Source: Terriglobia bacterium
Lineage (GTDB): Bacteria > Acidobacteriota > Terriglobia > Bryobacterales > Bryobacteraceae
NCBI GenBank assembly: GCA_020073305.1
Contig: JAIQFK010000009.1
Location: 124,001 to 188,000 of the forward strand
Reading direction: 5' to 3'
Length of the DNA stretch: 64,000 bases
Part shown: positions 22,836 to 31,259 of the stretch, piece by piece
How the letters are laid out: each line of letters opens with the position of its first letter
How positions within the stretch are numbered: position 1 is the first letter of the stretch
Translations under genes and position numbers: made by a program
Notes under the pieces: model-generated
What the model saw: the letters and a program-made list of their open reading frames with translations, nothing else
Told to the model about the DNA's origin: nothing
Databases searched by the model: none

Positions 22836-24230
22836 TTAGAGAGGCTCGGTGCTAATCGTATCTCCCAGGGTTCCGAGGCTGCGCGGAGCCGTGCGGAAAC
22901 CGTGGGTGATCACAGCCAGATACATGGCACCGACCGTCAGCCACGCGAAACCCACAAGTTTGGCATTCGTGCTGAGACTCAGCCACACATAGGTGCAAAC
23001 GAGGGTTCCGGCTGCAGGAAAAATGAGATTGGTGAAAAAGTCGACTCCGTTCCGCCTTCCCAAACGGAAATAGTAGTGCCGAATCACGCTCAGGTTCACC
23101 AGGATGAACCCCACGAAAGCACCGAAGTTCAGGAGTTCGACTGCCATCTGAAACCGCATAAGGACCGCGCCGAAGAGCGACAGCACGGCCATGAAATAAA
23201 TACTCCGGGTGGGTGTCGAAAAACGAGGATCGATATAGCCGAAAACGCGGCGCGAAATTACGCCATCCCGTCCCATGCCATAGAGCAGCCGTGACGCGCC
23301 CGCCTGTCCAGTGAGAGCGCTGGCGAGCCCTGCCACGAGCAGCACAAACGTGATGAAGCCGAACATCCACCCGCCTCCCACCATGCGGCCAATATCGAGA
23401 ATGATGGTTTCAGTCTGTGGGAACGTGCGGTAATCGGGCCATACCAGTTCGGCCAGGTAAACCGTGACAACACAGAACACCGTCTGCACCACACAAACCA
23501 GTACCGTCGAAGAAGCGATGTCCCTTTCCGGGCTGACAGTGTCCTCAGCCAGCGTGGAAATCGCATCAAATCCGATGTAGGAGATGGCCGCGATGCTCGC
23601 GCCCAGCATGAGAGGCCGCACCGCAAACGACTCGGGACGCCAGAGGCCGCGAAGATTCAAGAGACCAGCTACGCCGTGGCCCGCGGCTACATATCGTGTC
23701 GCCAGCACAACCAACAGCACAGCGCAAACGGTCATGACGACCATCATGACGGAGCTGGCCCGCGTGGTGACGCGAATGCCCGGGATGTTGATTAGGGTCA
23801 GGCTCACGGTGAACAGAATCGCCCAGACGATGTATGGAACCTGAGGGAGCAAACGCACTGCGGTGAGCGCGGCGTATATGATGCTCAGCAGCGGGATGAG
23901 AAAATAGTCGAGCATCATCGCCCAGCCGGCAAGAAACCCCACGTGCTCGTTGAGCGCATGCTGCGCGTAGGTGTAGGTTGACCCGGCGGCGGGGAACGCG
24001 CCCGACATTTTGCCGTAGCTGGCTGCAGTGAATAGCATCGCAACCATTGCCACCAGGTAGCTGAGTGCCGCATGACCGTGCGAAGTCTGCTGAACAATGC
24101 CATACACCGGATAGGGCGCCGTGGGCGTGAGGATCACCAGGCCGTAAAGGATCAGGTCGCGGCGTGAGAGGACCCGTCGCAGTGAGCCGCTTGTTGGCTG
24201 CGCCCGCGTTGCGGCCTCCTCGGACTTCAC
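22836..24230 (-). CDS. APC-superfamily amino acid/polyamine permease
   Basis: 464 residues with about 12 hydrophobic segments. TM1 contains ILYGLVILTPTAPYPVYG and is followed by MSGAFPAAGSTYTYAQ, both typical of the APC family (PuuP/YeeF-like branch). The next conserved block is ISYIGFDAISTLAEDTVSPERD. Such carriers import amino acids or amines with protons. Its ATG overlaps the stop of the ROK regulator (ATGA at 24227-24230), so the two are co-translated and the regulator probably controls the uptake gene. The substrate cannot be fixed from sequence. In a sugar locus an amino sugar-derived amine or an amino acid is possible. Confidence 0.88.
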   Translation of the reverse strand: MKSEEAATRAQPTSGSLRRVLSRRDLILYGLVILTPTAPYPVYGIVQQTSHGHAALSYLVAMVAMLFTAASYGKMSGAFPAAGSTYTYAQHALNEHVGFLAGWAMMLDYFLIPLLSIIYAALTAVRLLPQVPYIVWAILFTVSLTLINIPGIRVTTRASSVMMVVMTVCAVLLVVLATRYVAAGHGVAGLLNLRGLWRPESFAVRPLMLGASIAAISYIGFDAISTLAEDTVSPERDIASSTVLVCVVQTVFCVVTVYLAELVWPDYRTFPQTETIILDIGRMVGGGWMFGFITFVLLVAGLASALTGQAGASRLLYGMGRDGVISRRVFGYIDPRFSTPTRSIYFMAVLSLFGAVLMRFQMAVELLNFGAFVGFILVNLSVIRHYYFRLGRRNGVDFFTNLIFPAAGTLVCTYVWLSLSTNAKLVGFAWLTVGAMYLAVITHGFRTAPRSLGTLGDTISTEPL

Positions 24231-25453
24231 GCCGACGCCCCGGCAGCATGACGTGATTCACCGGTTGCGAAAACGCTGGTGAACGGCAGTGTCGCTGCGC
24301 CGATCAGCGCTGCTTCCCCTCCTAAAGCGGAAGGCCGGAGAAGCACACTCAACCCTGTGACGCTGTCACCCTCGGGAAAAGGGTCGCAGAGTACGGGTTC
24401 AATGAGCGGCCAGGCGCCGGTGATGGCGCCGTCGACCACGATCACATCCGCGTCCAGGCCCCAGATGATATTTGAGATTCCCACGCCCAGGCAGGTGGCC
24501 ACTTCGCGCAGGCTATCGCGCGCAGCCTGATCGCCATTCAGCGCATGCTGCACAATGCTCCGTACACGCGCCGAAGTGTCACCGGAAGTGGCGGGCCGGC
24601 GCTCTCCGGCCAGCACCGCGTAGCGGTCGCACAACGCAGGGTTCGAGGCCAGACGTTCCAGACAGCCGGGCCGGTCATGCCGTTCCCGGCCCGGCGACAT
24701 GGCGATGACCATCTGGCCGAATTCGCCCGCGGCCATGCGTGGCCCGGGATACAGCTTGCCATCGAGCAGAATGCCAGTGCCGACTCCTTCATCCACCTTT
24801 ACGAAAAGGAAACAGCGGGCTCCATACACTTCGGGTGAACCGTAGTTATATTCCGCCAGGGCGGCCGCACGCACGTTGTTCTCAACGTAGACGGGCTCAT
24901 GGATTCGCGCCTCGAGCGTCTCACGAACACGAACATTGGACCAGCCGGCGCGGCTCCCGAGCACAATCACGCCCGTATCGCTGTTCACGATGCCGCGCGC
25001 ACAAACGCCCATGCCGGTGACGCGCTGGCTGCCCAGCCGCTTGCGGCAGTCAAGGAACGCATCCGCAATTTGCTCGATCGTCGCCTCGGCGGAGAACGGG
25101 GTCCGAAACCGCCGGCTTTCGACGAGGTGCCCGCGCATCGTGCTGACCGCCACACGTGTCTCCCAGTTCTGAACCTCGGCGCCGAATGCGACACGGGTGG
25201 GTTCGAGCTGCAGGCGGCGCCCGGGGCGGCCGCCGGTGGAATTCTCTTCGCCGTCTTCCCGAACCAGCGCGTCGGCGATCAGCTCCGACATGATTCGCGA
25301 GACCGTTCCTTCGGAAAGCCCGCTCTGGCGCGCGATGTCGGCCCGTGACATGTGTTCGTTGTGACGCAGCAACTGCAACACGGCCGCGCGGTTTGCACCC
25401 CTCATCTCCGGCGGCCGGAGAATTCGCTTCTTGGCGTTGGCAGCTCGCTGCAT
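24227..25453 (-). CDS. ROK-family transcriptional regulator (NagC/XylR type)
   Basis: 408 residues from the ATG at 25453. A more upstream ATG at 25522 is possible but would leave only 11 bp to the divergent gene. The N-terminal winged helix reads NRAAVLQLLRHNEHMSRADIA and GLSEGTVSRIM, followed by the linker GGRPGRRLQL and a ROK kinase-like domain (FVKVDEGVGTGILLDG, AAGEFGQMVI). The zinc motif of ROK proteins normally has three Cys before CLE; here it reads RHDRPGCLE, so only the last Cys remains and zinc binding is doubtful. Such proteins usually repress sugar genes until a phosphorylated or free sugar binds. Targets are probably the permease it overlaps and the divergent gene at 25534. Confidence 0.85.
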   Translation of the reverse strand: MQRAANAKKRILRPPEMRGANRAAVLQLLRHNEHMSRADIARQSGLSEGTVSRIMSELIADALVREDGEENSTGGRPGRRLQLEPTRVAFGAEVQNWETRVAVSTMRGHLVESRRFRTPFSAEATIEQIADAFLDCRKRLGSQRVTGMGVCARGIVNSDTGVIVLGSRAGWSNVRVRETLEARIHEPVYVENNVRAAALAEYNYGSPEVYGARCFLFVKVDEGVGTGILLDGKLYPGPRMAAGEFGQMVIAMSPGRERHDRPGCLERLASNPALCDRYAVLAGERRPATSGDTSARVRSIVQHALNGDQAARDSLREVATCLGVGISNIIWGLDADVIVVDGAITGAWPLIEPVLCDPFPEGDSVTGLSVLLRPSALGGEAALIGAATLPFTSVFATGESRHAAGASA

Positions 25454-25533
25454 GACTTTGTGAATCAGCGCAAGTAAGTCTAACGGAGTGCCCAAGCTGC
25501 CGTCAATCGCAGTTGACACCATCTCGCCAGCCG

Positions 25534-27288
25534 ATGTATCGTGCCCGCGTGCTGGTAAAAATAGCCGCGCGTATCGGCCTTGTGGGCGTTATGGCTTCGA
25601 TGGTCGCGGCCTCGGAATTGCCGAAACGTTACTTTGAGCTGATGTATGCAGGCGCACGCCGCGTCCAGGAGCGGCTCGATGCCGAGCCGAATGCCACGCT
25701 GGAATCTCTGGAGAAGGTCCCTGGGTGGCAGCATTTTGGGTACTCGATCCTCGCGCCTGCCGTGCTCTACGCGAAACGTGATGCCGTTAATGACCACTAT
25801 CACGATGCGGCGACGCTCGCGCTCGCGATTCGCATCGGCGACCTCCTGATCTCAGAAAACGAAAAGGGCCGCTTTGCGCCACGCCTGGACAGCGATTGGG
25901 ATGCATATACCTGGCTAGAGGCATATCGCCTGTTAGAGCGTGAACTCGGTCAGGACCGCCGCGACCGCTGGCAACATGCGCTCATCGAAAACATACAGCC
26001 GTTCGAGACCGACGCAGCCGAGCGCATCGATTTTCCCTGGTATGAATCGCCCTACATCGGAACGTCGCCGAACCATTATTCACAGTGGGCTGAGCTTCTT
26101 TATCTGGGTGGCATGACCTTCGACAGGCCCGAATGGGTTAAACTTGGCGCCGCGATCCTGCATCGTTTCCTCGGCGAACAAACTCCGGATGGCTTCTGGG
26201 GAGAACACAGCCACGCGGGGCCCACTACCGGTTACGACCATCTGACTCTCTCGGCAGTCGCCGTTTATTGCGAACACAGCAGGGACGTGGCCTGTCCCGA
26301 AGCCCTGCGACGCTCGTTGAACTTTCACGAGAATTTCACGTACCCGAACGGAATTCCCGTGGAGACGATCAATGACCGCAACCGGCACTGGAGTGTAAGC
26401 GCATGGGCCCAGTTCGCTTTCTCCAACTTCCCGGATGGCCGCCGGTATGTGGAGTTTCTAACAGGCTTTTTCGAACCTGACAAGTTGACCATGGACCAAC
26501 TCGGCCGCCTGTCGCAGGACGCTCTTTATTATCACGATGGCCCATCAGCACCCATTCCGCAGGACCAGGACCGCTACACCTATCGCATGCAGGTTCCAGC
26601 GGGCATACGCAAAATCGGTCCGTGGGTCGTGTGCCTGTCCGGCATCATCGCCACACAGGCGCCGACAAGCCAGTATTATCTGGACCGGCAGTCGAACCTG
26701 AGCATCTTTCACGGCAGGCTGGGTCCGATCATCAATGGCGCGAACTCGAAACGGCAGCCGGAACTTGCGACTTTTCGCGAGGGCATCGGCGGGCACATCT
26801 ATCATTTGGCCCAGAGCAGCCGCCTTCAAATGAGCGACGCGCGCGACCGTCTCTCGCTTGCCTTCAACAGCTTTTTCGCCGACCTGTACGTTGAACCGGC
26901 GTCGGATCATCAACTCAGGATGCGTTTCGTCATCGCGGGGAAGGGAAGGCCGGCCGACGAGGCGTTCGCCACTTTGCAACTCGTCCTGAAGGCGGGCGAG
27001 ACGCTTGAGACAGCGAAAAGAAATCTGACTCTGTCCGCTGAGCCGGTGAATCTCGGGCCAGAAGACATCGGTGGATGGATACGCCATCACGGCTGGACTC
27101 TTGCCGTGGATCCGAATGCGCGGCTGGTGTGGCCTGTGTATCCGTTCAATCCTTATGCAGATGCGCCGGAAACGGCTTTGGAACAGGCTGTTGGAGCGTT
27201 GTCCGTTCCGCTACGCTTGAAGGCGCGGCCGGGGCATTACGTGCGTCCCCATGAGCAAGAGATCGTTTTCACACTGACGGCGAACTGA
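25534..27288 (+). CDS. Secreted protein of unknown function, probable (alpha/alpha) toroid plus beta domain
   Basis: 584 residues from ATG 25534. A TTG at 25513 would add seven residues and ATG 25591 would remove nineteen. The start MYRARVLVKIAARIGLVGVM looks like an export signal. The first ~400 residues are helix-rich with regularly spaced Trp/Tyr/His clusters (WDAYTWLEAYRLLE, PNHYSQWAELLYLGG, DGFWGEHSHAGPTTGYDH). The last ~200 are beta-rich. This resembles the helical-toroid plus beta-sandwich layout of several polysaccharide lyases and glycoside hydrolases, but no family-specific motif was recognised. It is divergent from the ROK regulator and lies 61 bp upstream of the M20 peptidase, so a glycan-degrading role is a guess from context. 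Confidence 0.6.
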   Translation: MYRARVLVKIAARIGLVGVMASMVAASELPKRYFELMYAGARRVQERLDAEPNATLESLEKVPGWQHFGYSILAPAVLYAKRDAVNDHYHDAATLALAIRIGDLLISENEKGRFAPRLDSDWDAYTWLEAYRLLERELGQDRRDRWQHALIENIQPFETDAAERIDFPWYESPYIGTSPNHYSQWAELLYLGGMTFDRPEWVKLGAAILHRFLGEQTPDGFWGEHSHAGPTTGYDHLTLSAVAVYCEHSRDVACPEALRRSLNFHENFTYPNGIPVETINDRNRHWSVSAWAQFAFSNFPDGRRYVEFLTGFFEPDKLTMDQLGRLSQDALYYHDGPSAPIPQDQDRYTYRMQVPAGIRKIGPWVVCLSGIIATQAPTSQYYLDRQSNLSIFHGRLGPIINGANSKRQPELATFREGIGGHIYHLAQSSRLQMSDARDRLSLAFNSFFADLYVEPASDHQLRMRFVIAGKGRPADEAFATLQLVLKAGETLETAKRNLTLSAEPVNLGPEDIGGWIRHHGWTLAVDPNARLVWPVYPFNPYADAPETALEQAVGALSVPLRLKARPGHYVRPHEQEIVFTLTAN

Positions 27289-27349
27289 TGGCGCCATTTG
27301 ACGGCGGTCTCGAGATGTTCATACAGTACCCGTTCACTACTTCAGATCG

Positions 27350-28660
27350 ATGATCAACGCCGGCCCGAGTTTGCAGCAGACGATCTCCGACTTTGTGGAT
27401 CAGCGGCGGAGCCGTCTGATAGAGCTAACTCGCGATCTGATCCGCATCCCGTCCGAGAACACGCCTCCAAGCGGCGCCGAGCGAGCTTGTCAGGAGTACA
27501 TCGCGGGCATATTGCGCGCCAGGGGCTGGCATCCGGAACTGTACGAGCTCGCGGATGTGAAAGGCTTGAGCGAGCACCCCCTGTTTCAACCCGGCCGCGA
27601 GTATGCCGACCGGCCCAACCTTGGTGCTCGTCGCAAGGGCGCAGGCGGGGGGCGTTCTCTGGTGTTATCCGGCCACATCGATACCGTTCCACGCGGCACC
27701 CAACCCTGGACTCGGGACGCATTCGGAGGAGAGGTGGAAGCCAACCGCGTTTACGGCCGCGGGTCGAACGATATGAAAGCCGGCGTCGCCATGAATCTGT
27801 TCATCGCTGAGTCATTGGCGGAACTCGACGTGCACTTGGCCGGCGACCTGGTATTCGAAACCGTTGTTGACGAGGAGTTCGGTGGCGTGAACGGCACACT
27901 CGCCAACCGCCTTCGCGGGTTCAATGGCGACGCCGCGGTGATTTCCGAGCCATCGTTTCTCCGGGTTTGTCCGGCACAGCGCGGCGGGCGGACGGCACAC
28001 ATCACGTTTCGCGCCTCCGGCGGCATTCTCACGGAGGGCAAGTTCCCCGCTGGCGTCATCCAGCAGCTCACACGCTTTCTTGCGAACGTGCCGGAGTTCG
28101 CTGCGGCGAGGCGGCAGAAGGCGCAAGTCCACGAGCTTTACAAGGGACACGCGGATCCAGTGCCGGTTTCGATCACGAAAGTATTCACGTCGCCCTGGGG
28201 CACGAAAGAACCGATTACTGTTCCTGAAGAGTGCAAGGTGGAGTTTTATTGGCAGCTCATGCCGGGAGAGGCTCAGGACGAGGTCGAGCGCGAGTTTTTT
28301 GATTGGCTCGATAGGATCGTGAGTTCTGCACCGGAGCTTTTTCCAGAGCGGCCGCATGTTGCGTTTCCCATCCGCTGGATGCCCGGTTCGGCGATTCTGA
28401 AATCGGAGCCGCTGGTACGAGAACTAGCGGCATGCGCCGAAGCGATCCTCGGCGCCGAACCTGCGATCGTCGGCATCGAGGGACCCTGCGATATGTTTGT
28501 CTTTCACCAGGCATTTTCGATTCCCGCCGTGCTCTGGGGACCACGCGGTGGAAACACCCACGCCGCAGACGAATACGTGGAAATCGATTCTCTTGTAGAC
28601 GCTGCCAAAACCCTGATGCTCTTCGTCTGCCGGTGGTGCGGGCTGGCGTCGGCCGCTTAG
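27350..28660 (+). CDS. M20-family metallopeptidase/deacylase (ArgE/DapE type)
   Basis: 436 residues without a signal peptide, so cytoplasmic. The di-zinc site is complete: SGHIDTVP (His109), GRGSNDMKAG (Asp141, bridging), VVDEEFGG (Glu175 catalytic base and Glu176 ligand), ISEPS (Glu ligand) and GGNTHAADEYV (His ligand). Members remove acyl groups or amino acids from small substrates, such as acetylornithine, succinyl-diaminopimelate or aminoacylated compounds. In this locus deacylation of an N-acylated product is conceivable. The gene follows the unknown secreted protein after 61 bp. Its stop overlaps the stop of the convergent GH42-like gene by 3 bp. Confidence 0.9.
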   Translation: MINAGPSLQQTISDFVDQRRSRLIELTRDLIRIPSENTPPSGAERACQEYIAGILRARGWHPELYELADVKGLSEHPLFQPGREYADRPNLGARRKGAGGGRSLVLSGHIDTVPRGTQPWTRDAFGGEVEANRVYGRGSNDMKAGVAMNLFIAESLAELDVHLAGDLVFETVVDEEFGGVNGTLANRLRGFNGDAAVISEPSFLRVCPAQRGGRTAHITFRASGGILTEGKFPAGVIQQLTRFLANVPEFAAARRQKAQVHELYKGHADPVPVSITKVFTSPWGTKEPITVPEECKVEFYWQLMPGEAQDEVEREFFDWLDRIVSSAPELFPERPHVAFPIRWMPGSAILKSEPLVRELAACAEAILGAEPAIVGIEGPCDMFVFHQAFSIPAVLWGPRGGNTHAADEYVEIDSLVDAAKTLMLFVCRWCGLASAA

Positions 28661-31230
28661 AAAATCTCGAACACCGCGTTTCCAGTCTCTCCGGTTAGCA
28701 GATCCTTCACACGCGCGTTCCAGTTTCCGGAAGCATCGTTGTACGCGACAGGAATCGCCCACGCAGCGCGCCCGCCTCGCGCGCGGAGATTACCGGAGTA
28801 GAAGGGAACTACGCGGCCAGCAGGATCCGATACTTCGATGTGCAGCAGATGCATGGTTGCTGGTGTGCTTCCGTCGATCGAAATGCCGAGGTTAGCCGTC
28901 TCACCCCGTAGGATCCCATCCGGCGCTCGAATCACAAGCCCCGGCAGACGCTTTGCCGATAGAGCATAGATCACAGGCTCATAGGGATCAAGCTGAATAC
29001 TCAGCTCTCGCGCATTGCCAAGCAGCTTGCCGGCGCGGAGATCGTACACGAACAGCGTTTCGGGCATGGTGAGTTTCAGCGAACGCCGCCGGGCAAAATG
29101 CTCGTTCGAACGAAAATCGGGCGGCCCCAGTTCATCTACCCGCAGATCCGGATTGCTCAGCAGGCCAAGGATCGTGACGTCACCGTTTCGGAACCGATGC
29201 GTTTCGACGCCCGCTGCCAGTCGGCCCTCTTCATCGGTGATCGTGAACGCCGGTGTGACGCCGGCCTCGCGCAGGATACGGGCGATGAGGTCGCGCGTCT
29301 CTCCACCCTTCCCGAGGAGGCGCTCGCGGTGATAATCGAGCACGTTTGTCTTCAAGTAGATTGCTTTGCCCCGCCCGAATGCGCGCTCCGTGATTGGGGC
29401 TTCATGCGCGCCGCCGAACAGATCAGCGAGTTGCGCGTGCGCCAGCCTGCGCCCGTGCTCGTCAAACGCGCCGGGGTCGCCATCAGCGACCACGACACCG
29501 CCTTGCGCGACGAAAGCATGAATCGCGTGCGCCTCCGCGGCAGAGAGCGCGCTCGAATGCGGCAGGATCAGAACGCGATAATCGCCCCGCAACAGTTCGC
29601 TCTCTTCTATTTGGCCGTAGGAAACGAAATTGTACTGAAGCCCGGCATCCTCGATGACCCGGCACCAGGATTCGCGCAGCCGTAGAAAGTCATTCTCGGT
29701 CCTTTCCGCCCTCGGGCTGCGCATGGCCCACGCCCGCCCGCGCGGCCGTGATTCCAACATCCACTCGACCCGCAAGCTCGGCTGCGAATAATGAATCGCA
29801 ATCGGGTCCGACTGCCTCTCGCTGTTGATCAGAAGCGCGCCGAGGCCGTTCCGCAATTCGTTGTAATAACTCTCCGTCTCATGGCCGCGCGCTTCCACTT
29901 CGCCGTTCTTATTTACGTACTCGCTCTTGTCATCCCACAGAATCAGCCCGCGGTTGCCGTGCAGCAGTTCATACCAGACGCGGTGCTTCTCCCACGGTCC
30001 GTGCTCAAAGGCTGTCGTCAGCACGGCCATGTGCGGGTTGAGCGAGCGGATAATCTCGATGTTGTTGCCGATGTCGTAAGGTTCGATCGCAGTCAGCGCC
30101 CGCACAATGCGCGAGTAGTCGTAACCGCCCCAGCCGGGCATCTGCCCGCCGCCGATACCCACGTATGCTTCGGGGTCGACCGAATGAACGGCGTCACTGC
30201 CCATCTTCAGTGCGTTCGCGTAGCAGATGTCCATCCACTCCTTGAAATCCGCCCAGGAAGAGAAGTTGTCATCGTTCCTCTCCATCGCCTCATCCGTCGT
30301 AATCGGCATTACCCGATTCCAGGAGTTGAAGTCCGAGCCCCACTGCCGGTTCAGTGCGGCCAAAGTGCCGTATTGTTGCCGCAGCCACTCGCGCATGGGC
30401 ACCAGGGATTCGTCCGAGAAATCAAAGTCCCACGCCGCCTCGAGTTCAGCAATTCCAGTTTCATCACCGAGGCTGTAGAAGAGCGGCCGATATGGCGAGA
30501 AAAAGCGCGCCGACTCCACCAGCCGGTCGTGAATCTTCTTAAGCCATTCCGCGTCCGTCAAACTCGGGTGCCGCTTGAACGGCTCAAGGCTGGATCTGTC
30601 CCTTTCATGGGCCGCTCTCGCTAGTTTGAACTCCCAGCCATTGTCACGGTCTGGGTAGTAGTGATGATAGGCCGAATAAAAATCCGTGGCTACGTTTTCC
30701 GCATACCAGCGCAGGTCGTTCTTCAGCAGGAATTCCGGTGTGCTCCGGGCACGGCCCCCATACTCGCCTCCGTTGATGCCCAGCGTCTTGAGCTTTGCGA
30801 ACAGCTCCGGGCTGTAATTCTGCCACATGATGATGGCGTAATCCCACCAGGTGTGGACCGGCGGTTTGGCTACGAAAGTCACTCGGGCCTCCTGATCCCG
30901 GTGATCGGCCGCTCCCTTTTTGTCTTGACCGTCAAAAACGAGATGCGCGCTCACTTCGTTCTGCATAGCTTCCGCGCGGCGCAGGTCGAGATCGAACCCG
31001 ATATCTGTCTCATCGTTCATCTCCACGGGCACGGTTCGCCGTTCCACAATGCGCCCGTACACATCTGTCCACTCGATGGAAAGATGGCCGCGGCCGGTAG
31101 CGAGAGGCAGCGTTTTGAAAATGGCATGAACCGGCTCGGTCCGTTCCAGCGCCGCGGAAGGCAGAATCAACTCCGCGCCGAACGTTGTAGTCGTTGCGAC
31201 TGTGGCGAACAGAAAAAAGACCGTGCGCAT
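28657..31230 (-). CDS. Secreted GH42-like glycoside hydrolase-related protein with a GATase-like domain
   Basis: 857 residues with a signal peptide (MRTVFFLFATVATTTTFGAE). A beta domain comes first, then a TIM-barrel region with FYSLGDETGI (a candidate acid/base Glu, as in GH42) and the GH42-like helical stretch PMREWLRQQYGTLAALNRQW. After the barrel is a class-I-glutamine-amidotransferase-like fold (YRVLILPHSSALSAAEAHAI, FVAQGGVVVADGDPG) resembling the trimerisation domain of GH42 beta-galactosidases. Beta-rich C-terminal domains follow. Clan GH-A enzymes of this layout cleave beta-galactosides or related sugars. The nucleophile Glu could not be assigned with certainty. It lies 29 bp downstream of the enolase-superfamily gene and is probably in its operon. 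Confidence 0.72.
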   Translation of the reverse strand: MRTVFFLFATVATTTTFGAELILPSAALERTEPVHAIFKTLPLATGRGHLSIEWTDVYGRIVERRTVPVEMNDETDIGFDLDLRRAEAMQNEVSAHLVFDGQDKKGAADHRDQEARVTFVAKPPVHTWWDYAIIMWQNYSPELFAKLKTLGINGGEYGGRARSTPEFLLKNDLRWYAENVATDFYSAYHHYYPDRDNGWEFKLARAAHERDRSSLEPFKRHPSLTDAEWLKKIHDRLVESARFFSPYRPLFYSLGDETGIAELEAAWDFDFSDESLVPMREWLRQQYGTLAALNRQWGSDFNSWNRVMPITTDEAMERNDDNFSSWADFKEWMDICYANALKMGSDAVHSVDPEAYVGIGGGQMPGWGGYDYSRIVRALTAIEPYDIGNNIEIIRSLNPHMAVLTTAFEHGPWEKHRVWYELLHGNRGLILWDDKSEYVNKNGEVEARGHETESYYNELRNGLGALLINSERQSDPIAIHYSQPSLRVEWMLESRPRGRAWAMRSPRAERTENDFLRLRESWCRVIEDAGLQYNFVSYGQIEESELLRGDYRVLILPHSSALSAAEAHAIHAFVAQGGVVVADGDPGAFDEHGRRLAHAQLADLFGGAHEAPITERAFGRGKAIYLKTNVLDYHRERLLGKGGETRDLIARILREAGVTPAFTITDEEGRLAAGVETHRFRNGDVTILGLLSNPDLRVDELGPPDFRSNEHFARRRSLKLTMPETLFVYDLRAGKLLGNARELSIQLDPYEPVIYALSAKRLPGLVIRAPDGILRGETANLGISIDGSTPATMHLLHIEVSDPAGRVVPFYSGNLRARGGRAAWAIPVAYNDASGNWNARVKDLLTGETGNAVFEIF

Positions 31231-31259
31231 CGTGTACTTCCCTTGTGTCCAGCGCCTTC

